In this document: piece after piece, positions 8,399 through 17,782 of the stretch
Numbering within the stretch: the first letter of the stretch is position 1
Layout: each line of letters starts with the position of its first letter
DNA from: Streptomyces griseorubiginosus
GTDB lineage: Bacteria > Actinomycetota > Actinomycetes > Streptomycetales > Streptomycetaceae
Direction: 5' to 3'
Length of the DNA stretch: 41,608 nucleotides
NCBI RefSeq assembly: GCF_017614965.1
Contig: NZ_WVUG01000042.1
Coordinates: 1-41,608 of the forward strand
Notes under the pieces: generated by a model
Told to the model about the DNA's origin: nothing
What the model saw: only the letters and a program-made list of their open reading frames with translations
Database searches by the model: none
Translations under genes and position numbers: made by a program

Positions 8399-8815
8399 AT
8401 GACCGAGACCGCCAAGCAGCCGCCCGCCCCGCAGGTCTGGCCCACCCTGCGCGCCCGCGACGCCCGGGCGCTGATCCGCTTCCTGGTCGACGCCTTCGGC
8501 TTCGAGGAGACCGTCGTCTACGGCGACGGCGATCTCGTCGAGCACGCCCAGCTCAGCTGGCCCGAGGGGGGCGGGGTGATGCTGGGCTCGGTGCGCGAGA
8601 ACCAGGATCCCGGCGAGGGCCCGACCCCGCCCGGCGCCTTCAGCGCCTATGTCGTCACCGCCGACCCGGACGCCGTGCACGCCCGTGCCAAGGCGGCCGG
8701 CGCCGACATCACCACCGGCCTCCACGTCACCGACTACGGCTCCCGCGACTTCGCCGCACGCGATCCCGAGGGCAACCGCTGGTACTTCGGCACGTACCGG
8801 GGCGAGCCGCGCTGA
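8399..8815 (+). CDS. VOC-family (glyoxalase/bleomycin resistance fold) protein
   Basis: This 138-aa protein has two beta-alpha-beta-beta-beta modules of the vicinal oxygen chelate fold. It starts with PTLRARDARALIRFLVDAFG and ends with YGSRDFAARDPEGNRWYFGTY, the usual C-terminal metal-site strand ending in W/F-x-x-G-T-Y. GAAAGG upstream supports the ATG at 8399. Members include metal enzymes and drug-binding proteins, so the specific role is not readable. It probably shares an mRNA with the AraC gene and ends 9 nt from the convergent flavoprotein gene. Confidence 0.85.
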   Translation: MTETAKQPPAPQVWPTLRARDARALIRFLVDAFGFEETVVYGDGDLVEHAQLSWPEGGGVMLGSVRENQDPGEGPTPPGAFSAYVVTADPDAVHARAKAAGADITTGLHVTDYGSRDFAARDPEGNRWYFGTYRGEPR

Positions 8816-8824
8816 GTGGCGGTC

Positions 8825-9931
8825 TCAGGTCGCGGTGTAGCCGAGCTGGCGTCGCATGTACGGCGTCATCAGGGTCTTCGCCTTGGCCAGCACCGAGGTG
8901 CGGCCTCCCAGGACGGCGGTCTCACCGCCCGGGATGGGAACCGCCGTGACACCGTCGGCGGAGCCGAACGGGACGATCACCGGGGTGCGATGGAAGGGCC
9001 GGTACAGGCGCAGGTCCCTGCGGTGGCGTCCGGCGTCGTTCAGGTAGGTGCGGATGTTCCAGGCGGCGAGGTCGGCCTGGGCCAGCGCGGCCGGGGTGAT
9101 CTTGAGCTCGGTGGCGTCGTTGACGTCGCCGACCGCGAAGACGTCCAGGCGTCCCCCGACGCGCAGCGTCCGGTCGACCTTGATGTGTCCGGCCTCGTTC
9201 AGCCAGTCGCCGTGGCCGCCCAGTCGCAGCCAGAGCGTGTTGGGCGTGGTGCCCGTCGCCCAAAAGGACAGGTCCGCGGCGATGACGTTGCCCCGGGCGT
9301 CGCGGTAGGTGCCGAAGTCGTTGCCGGGCGACATGAACGAGTCGAGGCGGACCTCGACGTCGTGCGACTCCAGCCAGGCGCGGGCGCGCCGGCCGGCGCG
9401 TGCGATGCCGGTCGAGTGCAGCAGTTCGGTGCCGGAGTGGGCGAGGGTGACCCGGGCGTCCGGGCGGGCCAGGCGTATCTCGGCGCTGAGTTCGACCCCG
9501 GAGGGCCCGCCGCCGACGACCAGGATGTGCTCGGCGTCGGCCACCTTGTGCTGGTGGCCGGCGAAGGCCTCGACCGCCTCGTCGGCGGTGCTGCCGACGA
9601 AGCGGGCCGGTTCGGGGTAGTCGGCGCCGGTGGCGATCACCACCACGTCGTACGGCAGCCGCTCCCCCGTGCCCAGCACCACCTGCCGCTCGGCGGTGTC
9701 GACACGGATCACCTTGCCCACGACGAACCGGCCGTGCTGCAGCAGCCGGTCGTAGGGGATGAACGGCGTCACGGACCACTCCGGGCGGACTCCGGCCCGC
9801 AGGGAGGCGATCCGGTGGAAGAACACCTCCTTGCGGTCCACGAGCGTCACCCGCGCCGTCCCGTCGAGTCGTTTCGCCACGCGCACGCCCGCGTAGCCAC
9901 CGCCTATCACCACTACGTCGCCGTGCAGCAC
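8825..9931 (-). CDS. FAD-dependent pyridine nucleotide-disulfide oxidoreductase (type II NADH dehydrogenase/AIF-like)
   Basis: The 368-aa flavoprotein has an N-terminal FAD motif (DVVVIGGGYAGVRVAKRL, residues 5-22), the ATGADYPEP segment (100-107) and a second GxGxxG for NAD(P)H (ILVVGGGPSGVELSAEI, from about 136). The second FAD contact is FAVGDVND near 270. This layout fits membrane-associated NADH:quinone oxidoreductases and AIF-like reductases. The GTG at 9931 is chosen because AGGAGA precedes it by about 7 nt and the FAD motif follows directly; an upstream frame to 10033 lacks such support. TAGTCT (10013-10008) is a -10 candidate. The rest of 9932-10088 holds no gene. Confidence 0.85.
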   Translation of the reverse strand: MLHGDVVVIGGGYAGVRVAKRLDGTARVTLVDRKEVFFHRIASLRAGVRPEWSVTPFIPYDRLLQHGRFVVGKVIRVDTAERQVVLGTGERLPYDVVVIATGADYPEPARFVGSTADEAVEAFAGHQHKVADAEHILVVGGGPSGVELSAEIRLARPDARVTLAHSGTELLHSTGIARAGRRARAWLESHDVEVRLDSFMSPGNDFGTYRDARGNVIAADLSFWATGTTPNTLWLRLGGHGDWLNEAGHIKVDRTLRVGGRLDVFAVGDVNDATELKITPAALAQADLAAWNIRTYLNDAGRHRRDLRLYRPFHRTPVIVPFGSADGVTAVPIPGGETAVLGGRTSVLAKAKTLMTPYMRRQLGYTAT

Positions 9932-10088
9932 GCCGGGTCTCCTGTGCAAGTGGGGGGTGACGAGCGGCGCCCTCCGTCGGCTCCCCCGGCCACTCGAACT
10001 CGTGAGCAGACTAGCGCTTGAACTTTTGAGCAAATGGGGGGAATGTGTGTGCGTCGCGTGAAGTGATGGGGCGGGCTCGCCGCCGAAC

Positions 10089-11417
10089 TCATCGTACGAG
10101 ACAGGGGCGTTGGGCGTCGAAGGTCCAGCCGTCGATGAGATAGCGCATGCCGATCGCGTCGTCGCGCCCCGACAGCGCCTTCGCCCGGTACAACTCGTGG
10201 GCCGCCATGAGCCGTTCCCGGTCGAGGCGTACGCCGAGGCCGGGGGTGTCCGGCACGGCGACCTCGCCGCCGACGATCCTCGGCGGCTCGACGGTGAGCC
10301 GCTCCTGTCCCTCCTGCCAGATCCAGTGCGTGTCCAGCGCGTTGTACTCGCCCGGGGCCGCGGCTCCGCAGTGCGCCATCATCGCGAGCGAGATGTCGAA
10401 GTGGTTGTTGGAGTGGCAGCCCCAGGTCAGTCCCATCGCGTCGCACAACTGGGCCACGCGCACCGACCCCTGCAGGGTCCAGAAGTGCGGGTCGGCGAGC
10501 GGGATGGAGACGGACTGCAGCGCGAGCGCGTGGGTCAGCTGCCGCCAGTCGGTGGCGATCATGTTGGTGGCCGTGGGCAGCCCGGTGGCCCGGCGGAACT
10601 CCGCGAGGATCTCGCGGCCCGAGTAGCCGCCCTCGGCTCCGCAGGGATCCTCGGCGTAGGCGAGGGTGCCGACGAGCGGGCGGCACAGCTCGACGGCCTC
10701 GCGCAGGGACCAGGCGCCGTTCGGGTCCAGCGTGACGCGGGCTTCGGGGAACCGGTCCTTCAGCGCCCGTACGGCCTCGACCTCCTCGGCGCCGGGCAGG
10801 ACACCGCCCTTGAGCTTGAAGTCCCGGAAGCCGTAGCGGTCGTAGGTGGCCTCGGCCTGGCGGACGATCGCCTCGGGGGTCAGCGCCTCCTCGTGACGGA
10901 GTCGGTACCACTCCACCTCGGCGTCCGGCGCGCGGTGGTAGTCGAGGTCGGTGCGGTCGGGGTCGCCGACGTAGAAGAGGTAGCCGAGGACGCGTACGGC
11001 GTCGCGCTGCTTGCCGTCGCCGAGGAGTGCGGCGACCGGGACCTCCAGGTGCTGGCCGAGGAGGTCGAGGAGGGCCGACTCGATCGCGGTGACGGTGTGC
11101 ACGGTGGTGCGCAGGTCGAAGGTCTGGGCACCGCGGCCGCCCGCGTCACGGTCGGCGAACCGGGCCCGGACGGACCGGAGTACGCGTTTGTAGTCGCCGA
11201 CCTGCGCGCCCAGCACGAGGTGTTCGGCGTCGCGCAGCGTCTGGGTGATCCTCTCGCCGCCGGGCACCTCGCCCAGTCCGGTGCGCCCTTCGGAGTCCTC
11301 GATGACGAGGACGTTGCGGGTGAAGTAGGGGGCGTGGGCGCCGGAGAGGTTGAGCAGCATGGAGTCCCGGCCGGCGACCGGGTAGACGGAGAACGTCGTG
11401 ACGACGGGCTGGGGCAT
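10089..11417 (-). CDS. gudD: Glucarate dehydratase (enolase superfamily)
   Basis: This 442-aa enzyme of the mandelate racemase/glucarate dehydratase group converts D-glucarate (and usually L-idarate) to 5-keto-4-deoxyglucarate. The full catalytic set is visible: the KLK motif (K201, K203), metal ligands D231 (LDPNGAW), E256 (AEDPCG) and N285 (TATNMIATD), and general base H335 ([10 protein letters not shown]). Each is offset by four residues from my recollection of the E. coli GlucD numbering. The start at 11417 matches the family N-terminus and follows GAAAGG. It lies 41 nt downstream of the gntP-like gene on the same strand, forming an uptake-plus-dehydration operon. The next pathway enzymes are not in the window. 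Confidence 0.95.
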   Translation of the reverse strand: MPQPVVTTFSVYPVAGRDSMLLNLSGAHAPYFTRNVLVIEDSEGRTGLGEVPGGERITQTLRDAEHLVLGAQVGDYKRVLRSVRARFADRDAGGRGAQTFDLRTTVHTVTAIESALLDLLGQHLEVPVAALLGDGKQRDAVRVLGYLFYVGDPDRTDLDYHRAPDAEVEWYRLRHEEALTPEAIVRQAEATYDRYGFRDFKLKGGVLPGAEEVEAVRALKDRFPEARVTLDPNGAWSLREAVELCRPLVGTLAYAEDPCGAEGGYSGREILAEFRRATGLPTATNMIATDWRQLTHALALQSVSIPLADPHFWTLQGSVRVAQLCDAMGLTWGCHSNNHFDISLAMMAHCGAAAPGEYNALDTHWIWQEGQERLTVEPPRIVGGEVAVPDTPGLGVRLDRERLMAAHELYRAKALSGRDDAIGMRYLIDGWTFDAQRPCLVR

Positions 11418-11458
11418 GGGCAAGTGCCTTTCTCGTGCGGGAGGTTGGCGATGAGGTG

Positions 11459-12796
11459 TCACACGTTGAGTGCGTCGAGCACCTGTTCAAGGACGAGCAC
11501 GCCGCCCAGGCCGAGTATCGCGAGCACCGTCGTGTAGGTCGTCCGTGCCTTGATCGCGTCGATGACGGACAGGTTGAAGTACTCCTTGAACATCCAGAAG
11601 CCGGGATCGTTCACATGGGAGAACGCGATCGAGCCGCAGGAGACGGCGAGCACCATGACCTCGGGGTGGACGCCACTGCCGGCGAGCAGGGGCAGCGCGA
11701 CACCGGAGGCGGTGACGACGGCGACGGTCGCGGAACCGAGGGCGACGCGGAGGATGGCGGCGATCAGCCAGGCCAGGATGATCGGCGAGATGGACCAGTG
11801 CTCGGTGGAGTCCCTGATGTAGTCGGAGATGCCGCCCTCGACCAGCACCTGCTTGAAGGCGCCTCCCGCGCCGATGACCAGCAGGATCATCGCCATGGCC
11901 TGGGCGGCCTCCCGGCAGGATGCGGCGACGTCCGCGAGGCTGCGCCCGATGCGCGGGCCGAGCGCCCAGATCGCCAGGAGCAGGGTGAGCAGCAGGGCGA
12001 TCGGCGCCGAGCCGATGAACGCGACGAAGTGCAGCCACGGGCTCGATCCGGAGGTGGCCAGGTCGGTCACCGCGGCGCCCGCGATCAGCACGACGGGCAG
12101 CAGCGCCACGGCGAGCGACCAGCCGGTGCCGGGCAGTTCCTCCTCCTCGAAGACGCGCTCGCTGACCAGACCCTTGGGGACGGTCGGGTTCATCGCGCGC
12201 ACGAACGGCAGCCGCGGCCAGACCAGGGCGACGAGGGCACCGGCCGGGACGGCGACGAACAGGCCGTAGAACAGGGTGAGTCCGACGGAGGCGTGGAAGG
12301 TGGCGGCGACGGCGGTCGGGCCCGGGTGGGGCGGCAGGAAGCTGTGCATGGTGGACAGCGCGATCGACATCGGCAGGCCCACCCACAGCAGGTTGGAGCG
12401 GGTGACGCGGACCAGGGTGAAGGCCACCGGCACGATGATGACGAAGGCCACCTCGTAGAACATGGTCACGCCGATGAGCATGGCGGTCAGCACCATGGCG
12501 ACCTGGACCCAGCGCGGGCCGCAGACGTCGAGGATCCTGGTGGCGATGCGCTGGGCCGCGCCGGAGTCCCCCATCACCCGCCCGACCATGGCGCCGAGCC
12601 CGATGGTGAGCATCGTGTCGCCGATCTGGCCGCCGATTCCCTCGGACAGGACGTCCGAGATCTTCTCCAGGGGGATGCCCCGGACCACGGCCACCCCCAC
12701 CGCCACCAGGAGCAGCGCGGCGAAGCCGTTCAGCCGGAGCTTCGTCATCAGGAACAGGAGGATCAGCACGCTGACCCCGACCACCACGAGCGGCAT
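11459..12796 (-). CDS. GntP-family sugar-acid:H+ symporter (probable glucarate/gluconate permease)
   Basis: The 445-aa membrane protein has about 12-14 hydrophobic segments. GntP-family signatures include [20 protein letters not shown] (about 52-71), [14 protein letters not shown] and [20 protein letters not shown]. GntP members import gluconate and related sugar acids with protons. Its position directly before gudD suggests D-glucarate as substrate, which is inference. GGGAG 9 nt upstream supports the ATG at 12796. The upstream region 12797-12928 carries a promoter and repeated operator-like motifs. Confidence 0.9.
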   Translation of the reverse strand: MPLVVVGVSVLILLFLMTKLRLNGFAALLLVAVGVAVVRGIPLEKISDVLSEGIGGQIGDTMLTIGLGAMVGRVMGDSGAAQRIATRILDVCGPRWVQVAMVLTAMLIGVTMFYEVAFVIIVPVAFTLVRVTRSNLLWVGLPMSIALSTMHSFLPPHPGPTAVAATFHASVGLTLFYGLFVAVPAGALVALVWPRLPFVRAMNPTVPKGLVSERVFEEEELPGTGWSLAVALLPVVLIAGAAVTDLATSGSSPWLHFVAFIGSAPIALLLTLLLAIWALGPRIGRSLADVAASCREAAQAMAMILLVIGAGGAFKQVLVEGGISDYIRDSTEHWSISPIILAWLIAAILRVALGSATVAVVTASGVALPLLAGSGVHPEVMVLAVSCGSIAFSHVNDPGFWMFKEYFNLSVIDAIKARTTYTTVLAILGLGGVLVLEQVLDALNV

Positions 12797-12840
12797 CTGT
12801 CAGTTCTCCCTTGAACTGCCGTTCATTCACTTGAACGAAG

Positions 12841-12906
12841 TCCTCGCATGAGGACGTCGTCTACATATGAGGACGGAGGCTAGGTTGATCGACACGGCCG
12901 GGTCAA
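12841..12906 (-). promoter_or_regulatory. gntP-gudD promoter with repeated operator motifs
   Basis: On the minus strand, TTGACC (12906-12901) and TAGCCT (12882-12877) are 18 bp apart. Immediately downstream CGTCCTCAT occurs twice, at 12875-12867 and 12856-12848. Between them is CATATGTAGAC (12869-12859), and TCCTCGCATGAGGA (12841-12854) forms a 5-bp-arm palindrome. This looks like a repressor site at the transcription start. The regulator gene is not nearby; GntR- or IclR-type is a guess. Confidence 0.5.
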
Positions 12907-12928
12907 TGGGTGCGCACCGGTCGGCTCG

Positions 12929-12947
12929 GGCTGACGTGTCGTCAGCC
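12929..12947 (-). terminator. Hairpin at the end of the TauE/SafE gene
   Basis: GGCTGACG and CGTCAGCC form a perfect 8-bp stem around a 3-nt loop and overlap the TauE/SafE stop codon (12942-12944). There is no T-run, as is common for Streptomyces terminators. It would end leftward transcription before the gntP promoter. Confidence 0.55.
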
Positions 12948-13703
12948 GGTCCGGTACCAGAGGGATACGGCCAGACCGAGCCCCGCGAGCGCGATGGCGA
13001 TCCGCAGCGGTTTCTCCGGCAGCCGCCGTACGACCACCGGGCCCACCCGGCTGCCGATCAGACAGCCGAGGCCGAGTGCCGCCGCCGCCCTCCAGTCGAC
13101 CGGCGCGAGGAAGGCGTAGGCGACCGCCGCGGTGACGTTGGCGGCTCCGGTGGCGACGTTCTTCACGGCGTTGGTCACCCGGAGCGGCTCGTCCGCGGCG
13201 AGGGACAGCACCGCGAGCATCAGGACGCCGGCCGCGGCCCCGAAGTAGCCGCCGTAGAGCCCCACGAGGAGGACCGCGAGGATCAGCGGGAGCCGGCCGC
13301 GCAGGCCGTCCCGTGGCGGGCGTCGGTCGGCGAGCCGGCGCAGTGGTTCACGTACCAGAATCAGGACCGAGCCCAGGGCGATCAGCCACGGCACGACGTG
13401 CTCGAAGGCCGACGACGGCGTGCCCAGCAGCAGTGCCGCGCCGATGGAGCCGCCGACCGCCGAGAGGAGCCCGAGCCGGACCAGACGGCGGCGCTGTCCG
13501 CGCAGCTCCTCGCGTGAACCGGCCGCGGTTCCCAGGGTGTTGGTGAACAGCGCGACCGTGTTGGTGACGTTGGCGGCCACCGGCGGCAGACCGGCGGCCA
13601 GCAGCGCGGGATAGCTGAAGAGCGAGGCCAGTCCCGCGATCGATCCGGCGAGCCCGGAGGCGACGCCGGCCACGGCGAGCAGGAACACGGAGCCGGCCGA
13701 CAC
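12942..13703 (-). CDS. TauE/SafE-family membrane transporter
   Basis: This 253-aa protein has about eight transmembrane helices. It opens with the family's GVASGLAGSIAGLASLFSYP repeat and has the mirrored ILAVLLVGLYGGYFGAAAGV in the second half. Members are permeases or exporters for sulfite, sulfoacetate and other organic sulfonates or anions. The GTG at 13703 is preferred over the one at 13730 because GGAGAGG lies about 10 nt upstream and the first helix follows. It lies 73 bp after the Gfo/Idh/MocA gene on the same strand, so co-transcription is possible, but an inverted motif in between may give it a separate promoter. The substrate is unknown. Confidence 0.85.
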   Translation of the reverse strand: MSAGSVFLLAVAGVASGLAGSIAGLASLFSYPALLAAGLPPVAANVTNTVALFTNTLGTAAGSREELRGQRRRLVRLGLLSAVGGSIGAALLLGTPSSAFEHVVPWLIALGSVLILVREPLRRLADRRPPRDGLRGRLPLILAVLLVGLYGGYFGAAAGVLMLAVLSLAADEPLRVTNAVKNVATGAANVTAAVAYAFLAPVDWRAAAALGLGCLIGSRVGPVVVRRLPEKPLRIAIALAGLGLAVSLWYRTG

Positions 13704-13759
13704 GGGGCCCCCTCTCCAGTCGGTGAGCACGGAGGCCCCATCCTGCCCGGCGGACGTCC

Positions 13760-13784
13760 CATATGTAAGACGGTGTCTACATAG
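13760..13784. promoter_or_regulatory. Inverted motif resembling the gntP operator
   Basis: CATATGTAAGAC (13760-13771) faces CTATGTAGAC on the other strand (13784-13775), forming an inverted pair with a 3-nt centre. The core TATGTA(A)GAC also occurs in the gntP promoter (12869-12859). The right arm overlaps the last codons and stop of the upstream oxidoreductase gene. It may be an operator for the TauE/SafE gene shared with gntP-gudD. Confidence 0.4.
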
Positions 13785-14898
13785 GGAGACGGCCTTGGGC
13801 TCCCTTCCACATCCACGCCGGAGTCAGCGGGACCGGCTCGGGTCGCTCCACGGAGGTCGTCAGCGTGATGCGCCTGCCCTCGGCCGCGGAGCGCAGCAGC
13901 GCGGTCATCGTCTCCAGGACGTGCAGGGCGACGTCCCCGCCGGCGCGGGGCGGGCGCCGGTCGTCGGCCCTGAGGAAGTCGAGCAGGCCGATGCCGCGGG
14001 CCGCGTCGGCGTAACCCGCCGAGGGTTCGAGGGTGCGCCAGTCGGTGCCGCCCAGCTCGAAGAGCCGTACTTCACCGTCGAAATGGTTGGGATCGGGGAC
14101 GGCCAGGGTCCCCCTCTCGCCGTGGACCTCGATCGGGGCGGCGGTCGTGGTGACGCCGTCGAAGCTCGTGGTGAGGGTGGAGAGGGCGCCGCCGGCGTGT
14201 TCCAGGACGCCGGAGACATGACTGTCCACCTCGACCGGGATCCGCTCCCCCTGACGCGGCCCGGAGCCGATGACCCGCTCACCGCGCAGCCGGCTGGACG
14301 CGCCGGTCACCGTCCGCACCGGGCCCAGGAGTTGGACGAGCGCCGAGATGTAGTACGGCCCCATGTCCAGCAACGGGCCGCCGCCCGGCGCGTAGTAGAA
14401 GTCGGGGTTGGGGTGCCAGCGTTCGTGGCCCGGGGTGACCATGACCGCCGACGCCGCGAACGGCCGCCCGATCAGCCCGGCGTCGACGGCCGCGCGCGCC
14501 GTCTGGGTACCGGTGCCCAGGACGGTGTCCGGTGCGCAGGCCACACCGACTCCCGCCGCGGCGGCGGCGTCGATGACCGCTGTGCCGTCCTCGAAGGCAC
14601 TGGCCAGCGGCTTCTCGGTGTAGACATGCTTGCCGCGGCCGATCGCGTCGAGGGCGATATCAGCGTGCGCGGCCGGGGTGGTGAGGTTGAGGACGGTGTG
14701 GAGATCGGGAGCGGCGAGCAGGTCCTCCACGCCCAACGCCTCGGTACCGGGCAGCTGTTGGGCGACCTCGGCCGCGCGGGCGGCGTCGAGGTCGGCGACC
14801 GCGGCGATCTGCACGTCGGGGTGCTCCGCGAGGGTGCCGAGGTAGGCCCGCGATATGACGCCGAGCCCTACGATGCCGATGCGGTGCGCGTCGCCCAC
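13777..14898 (-). CDS. Gfo/Idh/MocA-family NAD(P)-dependent oxidoreductase
   Basis: The 373-aa protein has a Rossmann N-terminus (IGIVGLGVISRAYLGTL, residues 6-22) and the family EKP motif (GKHVYTEKPLA, near 100) with the conserved lysine. A C-terminal alpha/beta dimerisation domain follows. Family members oxidise sugars, inositols and related polyols. The GTG at 14898 follows GAGGGG and lies inside the end of the thuA-like gene (31-bp overlap), indicating translational coupling. ThuA plus Gfo/Idh/MocA is a recurring pair in sugar catabolism, including trehalose-type disaccharide 3-keto pathways. The substrate here is not known. Confidence 0.9.
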   Translation of the reverse strand: MGDAHRIGIVGLGVISRAYLGTLAEHPDVQIAAVADLDAARAAEVAQQLPGTEALGVEDLLAAPDLHTVLNLTTPAAHADIALDAIGRGKHVYTEKPLASAFEDGTAVIDAAAAAGVGVACAPDTVLGTGTQTARAAVDAGLIGRPFAASAVMVTPGHERWHPNPDFYYAPGGGPLLDMGPYYISALVQLLGPVRTVTGASSRLRGERVIGSGPRQGERIPVEVDSHVSGVLEHAGGALSTLTTSFDGVTTTAAPIEVHGERGTLAVPDPNHFDGEVRLFELGGTDWRTLEPSAGYADAARGIGLLDFLRADDRRPPRAGGDVALHVLETMTALLRSAAEGRRITLTTSVERPEPVPLTPAWMWKGAQGRLPM

Positions 14899-15578
14899 AG
14901 CATTCCCCTCTCGATGACGGTACGCACGGCGGCGTCCTCCAGGACGTCGAGACTGTGTCCCGGCGTGGTGACGACGATGCGTCCCTCGCCCCAGCGCCGG
15001 GTCCAGATCGCCGGCGAGGTCACCGGACGGTGCCAGGGCTGCCAGGGCCGTACCGGATGGGTGGTGGTGGCGAGGACGTCGATGAGGTCGTCGTGGAGCA
15101 CCCAGTACTGCTCGGTCTCCAGCTCGAAGTCCTCCAGCCCCGCGGTCACGGGGTGTTCGCGGCCGAGCTCCGTGAAGTGCACGGTGTGCGGCAGGAAGTT
15201 GTCGTCGGCCTCCCCGCGCCGAAGACAGGGCTCCTTGCCGGGGTGGGTCGCGAACTGGCCGCCGACCAGGTGGAGATAGTCGGAGGAGTCGCGGAAGGAG
15301 TCGGCGATCCCGCCGTGCCAGCCGGTGAGACCGGTCCCCGCGGCGACCGCCGCGCCGAGTCCGGCCACCTGCTCGTGAGTGATCTCCGCCATGGTCACGC
15401 ATTGCACGATGAGATCGGTGACCCCCAACTCCTCGGCGTCGCCGTACACCTCGGTCGACTCCTCGACGCGCACGGCGTAGTCGTTGTCCTCGAGGAAGGG
15501 GATGAACAGCTCGGTCGCCTTGACCGGTTGATGCCCCTCCCATCCTCCGCGCACCACCAGGGCCCTCTTCCGCGCCAC
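14868..15578 (-). CDS. ThuA-like domain protein (trehalose utilisation family)
   Basis: This 236-aa protein belongs to the ThuA family, a class I glutamine amidotransferase-like fold. Recognisable segments are ALVVRGGWEGHQP at the start, VTMAEITHEQVAGL, GTGLTGWHGGIADSFRDS and HPVTAGLEDFELETEQYW. I chose the GTG at 15578 because GGGAG lies 8 nt upstream and the family begins with this beta strand. ThuA proteins act with ThuB-type (Gfo/Idh/MocA) dehydrogenases in disaccharide catabolism, and that partner follows here with overlapping codons. The molecular reaction of ThuA is not well established. Confidence 0.88.
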   Translation of the reverse strand: MARKRALVVRGGWEGHQPVKATELFIPFLEDNDYAVRVEESTEVYGDAEELGVTDLIVQCVTMAEITHEQVAGLGAAVAAGTGLTGWHGGIADSFRDSSDYLHLVGGQFATHPGKEPCLRRGEADDNFLPHTVHFTELGREHPVTAGLEDFELETEQYWVLHDDLIDVLATTTHPVRPWQPWHRPVTSPAIWTRRWGEGRIVVTTPGHSLDVLEDAAVRTVIERGMLWATRTASAS

Positions 15579-15629
15579 GTGCCGCTCCCTCTCCGGTAGT
15601 TGCCTTCGACGCAATGGGGCCTGCCCAGT

Positions 15630-15658
15630 CTGAACCACGGATGAACCGAAGATAGACT
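15630..15658 (+). promoter_or_regulatory. Promoter of the SGNH hydrolase gene
   Basis: CTGAAC (15630-15635) and TAGACT (15653-15658) are 17 bp apart. The -10 element ends 8 nt before the ATG at 15667, so the mRNA should be leaderless or nearly so. Confidence 0.5.
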
Positions 15659-15666
15659 CGGGCGGC

Positions 15667-16455
15667 ATGACCGTCTCACACCCGTTCACCCGCTACGTCG
15701 CGATCGGCGACAGCCTGACGGAAGGCGTCGGTGATCCCGCCCCGACGGGCGGGCCCCGGGGCTGGGCCGACCGGCTCGCCGAGACCCTCGCGCGGACGCA
15801 GCCGGGTCTGACCTACGCCAATCTGGCCGTGCGCGGAAAGACCAGCACCCAGATCAGGGCCGACCAGCTGTCCCCGGCGCTGGCGCTGCGTCCCGACCTG
15901 GTGACGGTGACGGCGGGCATGAACGACGTCGTACGGCGGCGCCACGACCCCGAGGCGGTCGCCGCGAACATCGAGGAGACGTTCGCCCGGCTGACCGCGT
16001 CGGGTGCCCACGTCGTCACGATGACCTTCCCCGACCTCGGCACGGTCTCCCCGGTCGCGCGCCGGGTGCGACCGCGCATCATCGGCCTCAACTCCCGGGT
16101 GCGCGAGATCGCGGGACGGTACGGCGTGTCGGTCCTGGACGTCTTCCCGCACTCCTTCACCGCGGATCCCCGCCTGTGGAGCGACGACCGTCTGCACGCG
16201 AGCCCGCTCGGGCACGCCCGGATCGCCGCCGGCATGGCCCACACCCTGGGTCTGCCGGGCCACGAGAACTGGGCGGAGCCGCTTCCCGCCCTGACCCCCG
16301 TGTCGGTGTTCCGCGCCCTGGGAGCCGATGTCCGCTGGGCGGTGGACCATGTCGGCCCCTGGGCATGGCGGCGCCTGCGCGGCCATGTACCCGGCGACGG
16401 TTTCGTGGCCAAGCGACCCGTGCCGAGCCCGGTGCTCCCCCAGCACGCGGGCTGA
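15667..16455 (+). CDS. SGNH/GDSL-family hydrolase
   Basis: The 262-aa esterase or lipase-like enzyme shows all four SGNH blocks. These are GDSLTEGVGD with the nucleophile serine (about 14-23), the glycine in NLAVRGKTS (about 58-66), GMNDVV with the asparagine (about 85-90), and DDRLHASPLGHARIA with the Asp/His pair (about 174-188). No signal peptide or anchor is visible, so it is probably cytoplasmic. It resembles the truncated gene at the left window edge and so has a paralogue 15 kb away. It is divergent from thuA and converges with a PP2C gene. The natural ester substrate is not predictable. Confidence 0.9.
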   Translation: MTVSHPFTRYVAIGDSLTEGVGDPAPTGGPRGWADRLAETLARTQPGLTYANLAVRGKTSTQIRADQLSPALALRPDLVTVTAGMNDVVRRRHDPEAVAANIEETFARLTASGAHVVTMTFPDLGTVSPVARRVRPRIIGLNSRVREIAGRYGVSVLDVFPHSFTADPRLWSDDRLHASPLGHARIAAGMAHTLGLPGHENWAEPLPALTPVSVFRALGADVRWAVDHVGPWAWRRLRGHVPGDGFVAKRPVPSPVLPQHAG

Positions 16456-16470
16456 ACCGCCCGGCCGGCT

Positions 16471-17730
16471 TCAACGGGAGCCGGTTCCGTCGCGCCGGGG
16501 CCGGGCCGCCAGGACCGCCACGTCGTCCTCGGCGTGCCGCGCACCCAGGCCGGTGAGGACGGTGTTCAGGATGTCCTCCACGCCGTCGCCGGGCCGGAAC
16601 CGGATCCGGGCGAGCCGTTCCAGGGACACGTCGATGTCCTCGCCCCGCCGCTCGACGAGGCCGTCGGTGAACATCAGCAGCGTCTGCGTCTCGTCCAGGG
16701 CGCAGGTGGTGGGTTCGTAGCCCCCGAGCCCGGTGCCGAGCGGCGGTCCGACCGGCATCGGCAGAGCGACCGTCCCTCCGCGGCCACCGATCACCGTGGG
16801 CGGCAGATGCCCGGCACCGGCCAGCGTCACCCTGCCCCGGGCCGGGTCGACGCGGGCGATCAGACAGGTGGCGGGCCTGCGGTCCGGTGCGGCTGCGGCG
16901 ATGTCGTCGAGCTGGCGCAGGATGCGCTGGGGCGGCAGATCGGCCGCGGCCAGGGAGCGCAGATCGGAACGGTACGCGGCCATGTCGACGGCGGCCTCCA
17001 CGCCGTGTCCCATGACGTCGCCGACCACCAGCAGCGTGCGCCCGAAGTTCAGCCGTACCGTCTCGCACCAGTCACCGCCGACCAGGGCGCGCCGGCCGGC
17101 GGGCAGATAGCGGGTGGCCACGTCGAGGTTGGGGTGTGGACGTCCCGGTTCGGCACGCAGGGCGCGCTGCAGGTCCCCGGCGGTACGGCTGACACCGGCG
17201 TGGTCCCGGGCATGCCGGAGATGGGAGGCGGCCCGCTCCGCGAGAAGGGCGAGCAGCCGGGCCTCGGTCGGGGTGAAGGGTGCGCGCTCCCGGGCGCAGA
17301 CGAGGGTGCCGTAGCGCAGCGCGCCGGTGGCCACGGGCACGCACAGCGCTGGACGTGACAGCCCGGGCGCCGTGGGACCGACCGGCGAGCAGGCCGGTGC
17401 TTCGGCCCACGAGTCCACCGTTTCCCGGGCGATCGCCGTGGCCCACCGGACGTCCGGCAAGGCGTCCGCCTCACCGGCGATCGCCCCGTACCCAGAGACC
17501 GTCGCGCCCTCGACCCGGACGACCGCGGCCGAGCAGCCGAAGCGGTCGGCGACCGCCCGGGTCAGCTCAGCGCAGGTCGTCTCCTCGTCGAGGGTCGTGC
17601 CGATGCCGGCCACCGCTGCCCGCAGCGTCTCCAGCACCTCGCCGACGGTGCCGCACGAGTCCGCCGCCGGGGACGCGTCCACCGGCGTGGCGGTGCGGAG
17701 CGACCGGATCAGCCGCACGACTCTGGACAC
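16471..17730 (-). CDS. PP2C-family (SpoIIE-type) serine phosphatase with GAF domain
   Basis: From the GTG at 17730 the protein is 419 aa. It has a GAF-like sensor (about 35-180) and a SpoIIE/RsbU PP2C domain (about 200-412). Metal ligands lie in GGDWCETVRL (218-227), GDVMGHGVEA (237-246), FTDGLVE (354-360) and EDDVAVLAAR (401-410). The usual GGDWYD is GGDWCE here, a conservative change beside the metal aspartate. It lacks the RsbW-like kinase domain of the larger phosphatase at 4540. The start is uncertain: GAAGG abuts the GTG at 17730 and would fit better for a GTG at 17718. It probably dephosphorylates an anti-anti-sigma protein. Confidence 0.88.
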   Translation of the reverse strand: MSRVVRLIRSLRTATPVDASPAADSCGTVGEVLETLRAAVAGIGTTLDEETTCAELTRAVADRFGCSAAVVRVEGATVSGYGAIAGEADALPDVRWATAIARETVDSWAEAPACSPVGPTAPGLSRPALCVPVATGALRYGTLVCARERAPFTPTEARLLALLAERAASHLRHARDHAGVSRTAGDLQRALRAEPGRPHPNLDVATRYLPAGRRALVGGDWCETVRLNFGRTLLVVGDVMGHGVEAAVDMAAYRSDLRSLAAADLPPQRILRQLDDIAAAAPDRRPATCLIARVDPARGRVTLAGAGHLPPTVIGGRGGTVALPMPVGPPLGTGLGGYEPTTCALDETQTLLMFTDGLVERRGEDIDVSLERLARIRFRPGDGVEDILNTVLTGLGARHAEDDVAVLAARPRRDGTGSR

Positions 17731-17782
17731 CTTCAAATCGTGACAAACAGCGGCGCCACCCGCACAGCACTCGGCCCCACCG

